This document shows, in pieces, positions 16,573 through 24,103 of a stretch of 64,000 bases of DNA. Numbering within the stretch: position 1 is the stretch's first letter; each line of letters opens with the position of its first letter. Position numbers and translations under genes: made by a program. Origin of the DNA: an uncultured Prevotellaceae bacterium (GTDB lineage: Bacteria > Bacteroidota > Bacteroidia > Bacteroidales > Bacteroidaceae); assembly GCA_937898415.1 (NCBI GenBank), contig CALDLA010000010.1, forward strand, positions 6,268 through 70,267, given 5' to 3'. Under the pieces are notes generated by a model. That model saw only the letters and a program-made list of their open reading frames with translations. It was not told where the DNA came from and did no database searches.

Positions 16573-16648
16573 TTATTAATAAATAGCATGCAAATTATTA
16601 ATAAGTAGCGTGCTATTTATTAATAAATGACGTGAGATATACTAATAA
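16573..16648. repeat. Palindrome array E: three TTATTAATAA units plus a decayed fourth, 22-bp period
   Basis: TTATTAATAA starts at 16573, 16595 and 16617. A fourth, degenerate unit at 16639-16648 keeps the same 22-bp phase (8 of 10 bases). Spacers contain TAGCATGC, TAGCGTGC and TGACGTGA. CTTCTGCAAT follows at 16657-16666, as after array A. Confidence 0.88.
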
Positions 16649-16826
16649 AGGTGATTCTTCTGCAATGTAGTCAAGACATCATTATTCATGACAAATTGTT
16701 TTAGTTGACACTTCGGTCATGCAGGACACGCAAAGCCCTGTATACTGGTAGCCCCAAAAAGAGGGGATGGGCAAACAAAAACAGAAGAAAAAGGAGCAAT
16801 AGTTTGGTGGTAGATAAAAAATGTCG

Positions 16827-16834
16827 TAAATTTG
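16827..16834 (+). promoter_or_regulatory. -7 element TAAATTTG of the large lipoprotein gene
   Basis: Fits TAnnTTTG and lies 70 nt before the start at 16905. The stretch from 16649 to 16826 shows no gene. Confidence 0.5.
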
Positions 16835-16904
16835 CAGGGGCAAAGCATACGATAGTAGCTATTGCGACCAAATCAGACGTTTCACTTCATAATAAGTTAT
16901 GGTC

Positions 16905-18983
16905 ATGAAAAAGAGCAGTTTTGTCAAGAATAGCTTCGAGGCTACCATGCTGGCCTTGTTTGCAACAATGCTGTCGGTGGGCTTCACAGCCTGTAACGAT
17001 GATGATGATTCTCCGGAAGTGGTTCCTGAGAGAACGGTGAATTATGTAACACCGCCCGTTCAGCCGACTGAAGATGCCAGGACGGTGATGATAACGGGTA
17101 AAACGTATGTGTTCGACGGTAACTATACGGGCGAGGGCAAGGCACTGGTGGAGCGCGTAAAGACGCCGGCTGCCAGTCTGGAGGAAGACGGTGTGAAGAA
17201 TATCATCATCCACGATAGCCGAATTGCATCGCTCACGAACACTGAGACAGCCAACCTGCTGCTACAGATGTCGCGAGGAGCAGCGCTGGTGGTAGCCGAT
17301 CCTACCGGCGCCAATATGAAGGTGCTGGCCAAATACTTGCACGACATCATTAACACCTATACCATTGGCGGTAATAATGAGGAGGCAAGACGTGCGGTGA
17401 ACCTGGTTCTGGGTTCGAGAATACTCGACCGCATCCTGTCGTGGACAGACTCGTTTATCGACACCGTGTTCGGACAGAATCAGGACAAGACGATGTCACT
17501 GCTGGCCATCCGCAACGAAGACAGCTATGTGATCTCCCATGAACCACAGGGTGAGACCGAAACCATGCCCATTGTCATCTATGATGAGAACGGGAACGTG
17601 GTAGAAGAAAAAAACGTCAGCTATGTGGACGAATCGGTGATGAACGATTATCACTACGGCATCAAGGCCGACAACCTGGCAGCATGGTTGGACATGTCAG
17701 ACGATAACACAGCTGCCCGTGAGGCCAGTCGCAGGTTTGCCGCTCAGCTGATGGCGACCCGCGCAGGAGGCAGTGCCGAGGAATACCTGGACCAGATGTC
17801 CGAATCGACAGACTATATCATTCCTCTGGGATTCCAGTTGTCAGGTCCATCGGGACACAATCCTTATCATGAGTGTAATGTGACATACAGGGTATGGACG
17901 GCCTACTCAGGCGAGAAGAAGTGTGACGTCTACTGTGTCACCCAAGAGGTGAACGCCTACAACCAGATGCTGAAATGCGGTCCCAGCGATGAGAAGGATT
18001 GGTATAACGGCAGCAAGTGGGGGGCTATGGATGCTCTGAGCAAGGAAGTAAGCTTTCTCTCAAAGGAAGTATATGGCCCCTATATGAACCTAATCAAGAC
18101 GGAATGTGTCCTGAAGGACGGCAACCTTCCCGTGAAGTTGGAGGAGTATGTGCCCCAGAACTCCACGAGTGGCGGACAGACCTTATCGAACTCATTCTCC
18201 TTCTCCTTGGGTGCCAGTGTCACGGCCAAGTACGGTGGTCCCGAAGCCAGTCTTTCTACCAGCATGCAGTGGAGCCACAGTGTCAGTAAGCTTGATGCAG
18301 ACCTGACGATGACGGCCTCGCCGACGCCCGACGGTAAGGTGGCGTGGACCTACAAAGGTCCTGAACTCGATTCGCACTATGGTCTTTTTGACAATACTCA
18401 CGAATCTGCCCGCAGTATACAAGTCAATGCCTGCACCGTACAGCAGGGATGGGTGTGGACGGTGAAAGATTCAAAATCGACGAGAGTCTACCTCATGCCA
18501 ACGGTCAGTATTCAGGACAAATGGCTGGCTTACGCCATAATGCCACTGGAGTGTGTTCCCCACTACATCACACAGGGGAACAAGGTGTCAGTCATACTCC
18601 CCATTATCTGTCCGCCACGCTACCACCAGAAGTGGAACATGTATGTGGAGTCCAAAGACTTGAGTGTCGAGCAAGTGGAGATTATTGAATCCTTCCTGAC
18701 CTCCCGGCTCAGTGAGTACTTCATGCCCACCTGCGTGTTCTCTACATTGAAGCCCGAGCACAAGAGGGAAATCAAAGTCTCCGACTGTGATGAGATAGGA
18801 ACATTCGTCGAAAAGTGCAAAGATACCTACGACTCTGACGGTGGCCGCAAAATACTGTATGAGGCTGGCACTCGTGCCAAGTTGTCAGAGACAGACAGCT
18901 ACACCATCGTATGGCAACAGACTGATATCGGCGTGAACAGCGACCGCGAGGAGTACACGTTCTACATGACAAAAACGAAGTAA
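16905..18983 (+). CDS. Large lipoprotein, possible leukocidin/haemolysin-like beta-pore protein
   Basis: 692 residues. The N-terminus (MKKSSFVKNSFEATMLALFATMLSVGFTAC) is a lipoprotein signal, followed by an acidic NDDDD linker that favours surface export in Bacteroidota. The middle (about residues 300-560) alternates strand-like segments: VTYRVWTAYSG, DVYCVTQEV, then a Ser/Gly-rich stretch SNSFSFSLGASVTAKYGGPE that could be a membrane-inserting stem, then polar strands to IMPLECVPHYI. This is reminiscent of leukocidin-type pore-formers, but I see no decisive motif. The N-terminal 250 residues are not recognised. It converges with 18990 at a 6-bp gap. Start at the second ATG (16905) gives the better signal peptide. 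Confidence 0.5.
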   Translation: MKKSSFVKNSFEATMLALFATMLSVGFTACNDDDDSPEVVPERTVNYVTPPVQPTEDARTVMITGKTYVFDGNYTGEGKALVERVKTPAASLEEDGVKNIIIHDSRIASLTNTETANLLLQMSRGAALVVADPTGANMKVLAKYLHDIINTYTIGGNNEEARRAVNLVLGSRILDRILSWTDSFIDTVFGQNQDKTMSLLAIRNEDSYVISHEPQGETETMPIVIYDENGNVVEEKNVSYVDESVMNDYHYGIKADNLAAWLDMSDDNTAAREASRRFAAQLMATRAGGSAEEYLDQMSESTDYIIPLGFQLSGPSGHNPYHECNVTYRVWTAYSGEKKCDVYCVTQEVNAYNQMLKCGPSDEKDWYNGSKWGAMDALSKEVSFLSKEVYGPYMNLIKTECVLKDGNLPVKLEEYVPQNSTSGGQTLSNSFSFSLGASVTAKYGGPEASLSTSMQWSHSVSKLDADLTMTASPTPDGKVAWTYKGPELDSHYGLFDNTHESARSIQVNACTVQQGWVWTVKDSKSTRVYLMPTVSIQDKWLAYAIMPLECVPHYITQGNKVSVILPIICPPRYHQKWNMYVESKDLSVEQVEIIESFLTSRLSEYFMPTCVFSTLKPEHKREIKVSDCDEIGTFVEKCKDTYDSDGGRKILYEAGTRAKLSETDSYTIVWQQTDIGVNSDREEYTFYMTKTK

Positions 18984-18989
18984 GGCGAC

Positions 18990-19970
18990 CTACTCGTTGA
19001 ACGCGCCACAATGGGGACAGGTGCCTTTGTCGTAGAGCAGGCCGCCACAACGACCGCACAGATAGCGGGGACGGGGACGGCCGAAATAGCGATGAACGGC
19101 AAAGATAATGTAGGCAACGAGCAGGGGGTAGCCTATATAATATAAGGTGAAAACGCTAAATACGACATAAGCTACTGCACAGGTGGCACCGAGTCCCAAG
19201 AGATAGAGGACGGCTTCACCCAAACGCAGTTGGCGGCGCACTTCGTCGAGAACAGCTACGCCGACGATGACAATAGCCCAGACGGAGATGAGGAACAGTC
19301 CGAGACTGAGGGGAACGGCAAAGGGATTGAGCGTGGGATGGTAGTAGAAGTGGCGCCACTTCTCAGGCCCGAAGAGCTGGATACTGCTGTAGAGGGTGGC
19401 TGAAGTGGCCACAAGCAGACAGAGCAGCGAGGGATAGAAGGAGGCGATGTCGTTGAAGTGGACAAGCTTGGCCTGACGGCTCATCAGCTGGCGGTTGACA
19501 TAGACGGCACCCACGACGACAATGAAAGCCAGGAAAATCAGTAGGTGAGCGTCGGAGAAGAAGTCGATGAACTCAGAGATGGGATCATCAGGCGAGACGC
19601 ACTTCAGCATCTCGTGTTCGTGAATCCATCCAAAAGTCAGTTGGTCGCTGGCCACTTTCACCCAGATAGAGTCAATGGTATCGGCAGGCACGGTGGTGAT
19701 ATCGGCTACCACCAAGTGCTCGTTCTTGTAGACCATCAGCGTGTCAACAGGCATATCGCTGAGGGCTTCGGCGGGCAATTGCTGGATGATAGGCATGGAA
19801 TCGGCACGTACCTGGAAGTTGTAGTTCTGGGTATAGTGGTGAGTAGTATAGAACGAGATGCTGTCCAACTGCTGCTCGGTCAGATCCCAGGCATCAGGTG
19901 TCTGCTGCCCCTTGTTGTAACAGGAACAGAGCAACACAAGGATGGATATGATACTAACGAGTCGACGCAT
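18990..19970 (-). CDS. Lipoprotein-like membrane protein with C-terminal zinc ribbon
   Basis: 326 residues from the ATG at 19970 (an ATG at 19976 is also in frame). It begins with a signal ending LVLLCSC (lipobox), has a periplasmic stretch of about 110 residues, five hydrophobic helices (for example LLIFLAFIVVVGAVYV and PLSLGLFLISVWAIVIVGVAVL), and ends in a zinc ribbon (CGRCGGLLYDKGTCPHCG). This is the last gene of the minus-strand run and overlaps the U32 gene end by about 17-23 bp. Zinc ribbons also occur in three upstream members of the run, which may not be chance. Function unknown. Confidence 0.7.
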   Translation of the reverse strand: MRRLVSIISILVLLCSCYNKGQQTPDAWDLTEQQLDSISFYTTHHYTQNYNFQVRADSMPIIQQLPAEALSDMPVDTLMVYKNEHLVVADITTVPADTIDSIWVKVASDQLTFGWIHEHEMLKCVSPDDPISEFIDFFSDAHLLIFLAFIVVVGAVYVNRQLMSRQAKLVHFNDIASFYPSLLCLLVATSATLYSSIQLFGPEKWRHFYYHPTLNPFAVPLSLGLFLISVWAIVIVGVAVLDEVRRQLRLGEAVLYLLGLGATCAVAYVVFSVFTLYYIGYPLLVAYIIFAVHRYFGRPRPRYLCGRCGGLLYDKGTCPHCGAFNE

Positions 19971-21834
19971 AGACATTCATTTGGCAGTTACGACAATCGA
20001 ACTCAAGACGGAAACGGCGACCGTCGCCGAGACGCAGGAAGAGCGGCTCATGCCAGACAGGGCGTTGACCGCCGTTCTTGACACAATAACCCAGCGAGTA
20101 ACGAAGGCAATGGCGGCACTGCATCAGCACGGCATCGGGCGTTGGATGTAGTTCGTAGGCCGTAGGCTGGGTGACACCGTAGAAGGCACAGGACTCGCGA
20201 TTGGCGATGTTATAGAGGTGAGGCTGAGGGTAGTGAGGTTCATGGGGCTCATGGGGCTCATGGGACTCATAGGACTCATAGGACTCATGGGGCTCATGAG
20301 ACTCATGGGACTCATGGGACTCATGGGGCTCATGGGACTCATGGGACACATGGGATATGAGCTGAGCCACAAGCAGGCGGCGGAGTTCTGCCAACTGGCT
20401 GCTGGGAATGAAGTAATTAAAATCTGCGGGTAGGTCAACCTCGGAGCACTCATAGGGGGTGTTGCCTAACTTCGTCAGCTGACGGATGATGTTTTCACGC
20501 TGGGGTTTCTCGGCAGTCTGGTGGGCAATGGAAAACTCAACGCTGACATCGCCGGAGGACAGACAGAAGCCATCGGCAGTAGGATGCAGCGACAGGGTGA
20601 TGGGAATCTTACGCTCGGCACTGGGACGGGAAAGGAGACGCTCCATCTCCTGATCGTTGTTGCGATAGAGGCGCATGCCAGGCTTCAGACCTTCAGGTAT
20701 ATGCTGTGGATAGAGGCGGTTACCCTCTACCCTATTCACGCGGAATCCCTCCAACTGGCGGTCACTACCAAAGAAGCAAAGACCGTCGCCGTTGGCAAAG
20801 CTGGCGGTACCAGCCACATTAAAGGAGTCACGCCGTATTTCCTTGACAGTACCCACAAACTCACCAACGGCCTTCGGCGTGTCGAACGACGCGATATCAG
20901 GACGCCGCCCGTTGGCAAAGTAGGTGGTATAGCCACGATTGAAAGTCCGTTGCAGGTTAGGTGTGAAAGTGTAGCGGCAATACCCAAGTGAAGCCCGCCG
21001 ATACTTGTCTGGATGACGGCGAATGATTTGGTTCAGTCGCTCACTATAGGCGGCAGTGACGTTCTTCACGTATGAGACATCTTTCAGACGTCCCTCAATC
21101 TTGAACGAAGTGGCTCCCGCCTCAGCCAAAGTCTCGAGATTGTCTATCTGGCACATATCCTTGAGCGACAGCAGGTGACGGTTGTGCTCGATGACCTGGC
21201 CTTCAGCATCAATCAAGTCGAACTGCATGCGACAGAACTGTGCGCACTCGCCACGATTGGCCGACCGGTGGAAACAGTACTGCGAGGCATAGCACAGTCC
21301 GCTGTAACTGACACAGAGGGCACCATGAACAAAGACCTCCAACTCGACATCAGGCACCGCCTCATGGATGGTGCGAATCTCGTCGATGGAGAGTTCGCGG
21401 GCCAGCACCACCCGACTGAAACTCAAGTCGCGCAGCCAACGTACCTTGTCCACTGTGCGGTTGTCGGTCTGGGTACTGGCGTGAAGGGGAAGGGAAGATG
21501 GAAGAGGTAAGAGGTAAGAAGTAAGAGGTGAGAGCAATGCCATATCCTGAACGAGGATGGCATCTACCCCACTCTGCTGCAACTCCTGCAGCAGCTGGCG
21601 GGTAGCCTCCAGCTCGTCGTCATAGATAATGGTGTTGACGGTGACATAAACCTTAGCCTGAAACTGATGGGCATAGCAGCATAACTCAGCAATATCAGCC
21701 ACGCTGTTGCCTGCAGCTGCACGGGCACCAAAGCGCTGCGCACCAATATAGACGGCATCAGCACCGTGGTCGATGGCAGCCTTCCCACACTCCAAGTTCT
21801 TAGCCGGAGCCAGCAGTTCAAGAGGTCGCGTCAC
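19954..21834 (-). CDS. Peptidase U32 family protein (tRNA/rRNA hydroxylation type)
   Basis: 626 residues. The N-terminus LELLAPAKNLECGKAAIDHGADAVYIG and the cysteine-rich block (ALCVSYSGLCYASQY...RGECAQFCRMQFDL) are the U32 hallmarks. Characterised members (TrhP, RlhA) work in tRNA or 23S rRNA hydroxylation, so RNA modification is more likely than proteolysis. The start is GTG at 21834, overlapping the metA stop (GTGA). Two low-complexity intrusions are visible: SPLTSYLLPLPSSLP near residues 98-117, and a run of His-Glu-Ser/Pro triplets near 493-535. The C-terminus carries more Cys pairs (CRHCLRY..., CRNCQMN). Confidence 0.82.
   Translation of the reverse strand: MTRPLELLAPAKNLECGKAAIDHGADAVYIGAQRFGARAAAGNSVADIAELCCYAHQFQAKVYVTVNTIIYDDELEATRQLLQELQQSGVDAILVQDMALLSPLTSYLLPLPSSLPLHASTQTDNRTVDKVRWLRDLSFSRVVLARELSIDEIRTIHEAVPDVELEVFVHGALCVSYSGLCYASQYCFHRSANRGECAQFCRMQFDLIDAEGQVIEHNRHLLSLKDMCQIDNLETLAEAGATSFKIEGRLKDVSYVKNVTAAYSERLNQIIRRHPDKYRRASLGYCRYTFTPNLQRTFNRGYTTYFANGRRPDIASFDTPKAVGEFVGTVKEIRRDSFNVAGTASFANGDGLCFFGSDRQLEGFRVNRVEGNRLYPQHIPEGLKPGMRLYRNNDQEMERLLSRPSAERKIPITLSLHPTADGFCLSSGDVSVEFSIAHQTAEKPQRENIIRQLTKLGNTPYECSEVDLPADFNYFIPSSQLAELRRLLVAQLISHVSHESHEPHESHESHESHEPHESYESYESHEPHEPHEPHYPQPHLYNIANRESCAFYGVTQPTAYELHPTPDAVLMQCRHCLRYSLGYCVKNGGQRPVWHEPLFLRLGDGRRFRLEFDCRNCQMNVYASTR
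20236..20355. repeat. Nonamer tandem repeat coding for (SHE/PHE) units inside the U32 gene
   Basis: About a dozen copies of a 9-bp unit of the form GGRCTCATG/GGGCTCATG (plus strand) encode, on the minus strand, repeated Ser-His-Glu, Pro-His-Glu and Ser-Tyr-Glu triplets. U32 proteins generally lack this segment. A shorter run of the same kind is in the ABC-F gene at 33718-33780. Confidence 0.85.
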
Positions 21835-22748
21835 TTGATGTCGTCAATATTATAAGGTGTCTCCTGATAGACGTAATAGTTAATCCAGTTGGAGTAGAAC
21901 AAGTTGGCATGAGCACGCCAAGTGACCAACGGTCCCTCATCAGGATTGTTGTGGCGATAGTAGTTGACCGGCACGTCCACATCCTTGCGGATGTCCTTGT
22001 CACGTCGATACTCACGGTCGAGTGTATCAGGGGCATACTCAAGATGGCCGGTGATGAAGAACTCACGGCCTTCGCGAGCCATGATGATGCTGACACCACT
22101 CTCCTCGCCGTCGGCAATAAGCGTCAGGTCTGGATTGGCCAGAATGTCCTCACGATGCAATTCCGTATGACGACTATGAGGCATGTAGAACACATCATCG
22201 AAACCGCGGAAGATAGGCAATCGACTGTCGAGGGCCAGTTGAGGGAAGATACCAAACATCTTCTTCGGCAGCGGATACTTGGGTACGCCGTAGTGGAAAT
22301 AAAGTCCGGCCTGTGCAGCCCAACATATATATAAGGTACTCGTGACGTGCGTACGCGCCCATTGGAAGATGTCAGTAATCTCAGACCAGTAGCCGACGTC
22401 CTCAAACTCTAACTGCTCAACGGGAGCACCCGTGACAATCATACCGTCGAACTTCTCGTTGCGCATCGACTCAAAGTCGCGGTAGAACATCATCATGTGC
22501 TCTATCGGTGTATTCTTGGGCGTGTGGCTCTTCAACTTCATGAAACTGATGTCGAGCTGCAACGGCGTATTGGAGAGCAGACGTATAAGGTCGGTCTCAG
22601 TGGTTATCTTCAGCGGCATGAGGTTGAGAATGACAATGCGCAAGGGGCGTATGTCCTGAGCATGCGCACGTGAGTCGCCCATCACGAAAATATTCTCTTT
22701 CTTCAGCAGGTCTATGGCCGGCAATCGGTCAGGTAGTCTTAAAGGCAT
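21831..22748 (-). CDS. metA: Homoserine O-acyltransferase (MetA)
   Basis: Acylates homoserine in the first dedicated step of methionine synthesis. 305 residues, the normal length, beginning MPLRLPDRLPAIDLLKKENIFVM. The catalytic Cys is in YICWAAQAGLYFHYGV, and the later MPHSRHTE carries the His region. MetA members use either succinyl-CoA or acetyl-CoA, and I cannot assign the donor. It lies 16 bp after the PP2C gene and overlaps the U32 start by 4 bp, so a methionine enzyme shares a transcript with the phospho-signalling genes. Confidence 0.94.
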   Translation of the reverse strand: MPLRLPDRLPAIDLLKKENIFVMGDSRAHAQDIRPLRIVILNLMPLKITTETDLIRLLSNTPLQLDISFMKLKSHTPKNTPIEHMMMFYRDFESMRNEKFDGMIVTGAPVEQLEFEDVGYWSEITDIFQWARTHVTSTLYICWAAQAGLYFHYGVPKYPLPKKMFGIFPQLALDSRLPIFRGFDDVFYMPHSRHTELHREDILANPDLTLIADGEESGVSIIMAREGREFFITGHLEYAPDTLDREYRRDKDIRKDVDVPVNYYRHNNPDEGPLVTWRAHANLFYSNWINYYVYQETPYNIDDIK

Positions 22749-22764
22749 ATCCTATAATGTTGTT

Positions 22765-23508
22765 TTAAAGTATTCGTATCACGCAGACGGAGACATTGTC
22801 GATGCCGCCTTCGGCATTGGCAGCATCACACAGACGATAGGCGTCAGCGCCTTCTTGCAGCAGGGTCTCTATTTCTGTATCACTCACCATGTCGGTCAGA
22901 CCGTCGCTACAGAGCAGGAAGGTGTCGCCAGGCATGATGTCGGGCGTGTAGTTGACCATATCTATATACGACGTCTTACAGCCGCCACCAATGCAATTGG
23001 TAATGATATTGGTATGCTCCGACGACCCCATAAGGTTGCTCAGCGAGTGGTCAGTGGATATCTGCCTCAGCACCCCGTCGTGCATCCTATAGAAACGACT
23101 GTCGCCGCAGTTCATCCAGTAGAACTCGTCCGCATAGTAGGCCAGGGCCACCAGCGTCGTACCCATATTATGGTAGCGGGGCTCGGAACGTCCCTTGGAG
23201 TCGATGATGTTACTGATAGACTCCAGCCACTCATAGATGGCCTCATTGAAGTCGCCGACGGAGAGGCCGGCAGGCATGTCGTAGTAGAAATAATGGAAGT
23301 TGTGGAGCACGTCGCGACTGGCAACATCGCCACTGTTATGCCCACCCATACCGTCGGCCAAGGCCACCAGATAGCGGTCTTTCTCTTCCAGTTCTACTTC
23401 ATCCTCACAGCCGGCATCGCGCAGGAACTTGTTGCCGACAAGAATCATGTCTTCATTGTTATGACGGACACAGCCTACATGGCTGGCAGCACTAATCTTC
23501 AGTTTCAC
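22765..23508 (-). CDS. PP2C-family Ser/Thr protein phosphatase
   Basis: 247 residues with all PPM metal-site motifs: VRHNNEDMILV, ALADGMGGHNSGD, LLCSDGLTDMV and GGIDNVSVCVI. There are no membrane segments, so it is cytoplasmic, and it should reverse Ser/Thr phosphorylation using two Mn/Mg ions. It starts 13 bp after the FHA gene. With the kinase, FHA protein and AAA+ protein upstream it completes a write-read-erase set. The natural substrate is probably a protein of the same operon. Confidence 0.92.
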   Translation of the reverse strand: MKLKISAASHVGCVRHNNEDMILVGNKFLRDAGCEDEVELEEKDRYLVALADGMGGHNSGDVASRDVLHNFHYFYYDMPAGLSVGDFNEAIYEWLESISNIIDSKGRSEPRYHNMGTTLVALAYYADEFYWMNCGDSRFYRMHDGVLRQISTDHSLSNLMGSSEHTNIITNCIGGGCKTSYIDMVNYTPDIMPGDTFLLCSDGLTDMVSDTEIETLLQEGADAYRLCDAANAEGGIDNVSVCVIRIL

Positions 23509-23521
23509 TTCGTAATTCTGA

Positions 23522-24103
23522 TTAATGATTGATAGTTACTTGCAGGTTGACATTGGCCAGCGACACGATGTCACCAGTCTTGAGCGACATCTCCACATCA
23601 GGCTGCAGAGGTCGCTGGTTGAGCTTAGTACCATTGGACGAGTGCTTGTCGACGATGCACCATCCGACGGACGCATTGTATTTCAACTGGGCATGAACAC
23701 CCGACACATACATGTTCTGTTCGAAGAACTTCACATAAGGTCCCTGGCGACGGCCAATGACAGCACCGTTGATGCCCTGAATCCTGATATTGAGGTTCTG
23801 GTTGTAGAGGGTCAGCACGGGCAGTCCCTGCGGAGCAATGGGCGCTACGTTGGTACGCTCGGAGGGAGCCGTCTGAAAGGTCTGGGAAATCATACCGGCA
23901 GAAACCGAAACAGAGTAAGCCGTCTGTGAGCCGACCGAGCGCTGATAGTCCTCGTACGAGACCATCAGACCTCCGCAATGGGTACAACGGCGTCCCATCC
24001 CAACACGTCCGCATCGGTTGCAGTAGAACAGCGCCTGACCACACTGGTCACAGTAGCGGCTGTCGTCATCAATTTCCTCTTTACAGTTTGGACATATAAT
24101 CAT
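23522..24103 (-). CDS. Zinc-ribbon and FHA-domain protein
   Basis: 193 residues. Residues 1-45 hold two zinc-ribbon Cys pairs sets (CPNCKEE...YCDQCG and YCNRCGRVG...CTHCG). A Ser/Thr-rich linker follows, then an FHA domain from about residue 110: IGRRQGPYVKF, VSGVHAQLKY and SSNGTKLN match the conserved Gly-Arg, Ser-x-x-His and Ser-Ser-Asn-Gly residues that bind phosphothreonine. It is therefore the likely reader of the kinase signal. Start at 24103 (MIICPNC) overlaps the AAA+ gene by 23 bp; the upstream TTG at 24115 adds nothing recognisable. Confidence 0.9.
   Translation of the reverse strand: MIICPNCKEEIDDDSRYCDQCGQALFYCNRCGRVGMGRRCTHCGGLMVSYEDYQRSVGSQTAYSVSVSAGMISQTFQTAPSERTNVAPIAPQGLPVLTLYNQNLNIRIQGINGAVIGRRQGPYVKFFEQNMYVSGVHAQLKYNASVGWCIVDKHSSNGTKLNQRPLQPDVEMSLKTGDIVSLANVNLQVTINH

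Noticed and set aside
20218..20433. A Gly-Leu-Met-rich small protein on the plus strand
   Set aside because: It is the reverse reading of the U32 nonamer repeat; the minus-strand frame belongs to a conserved protein.
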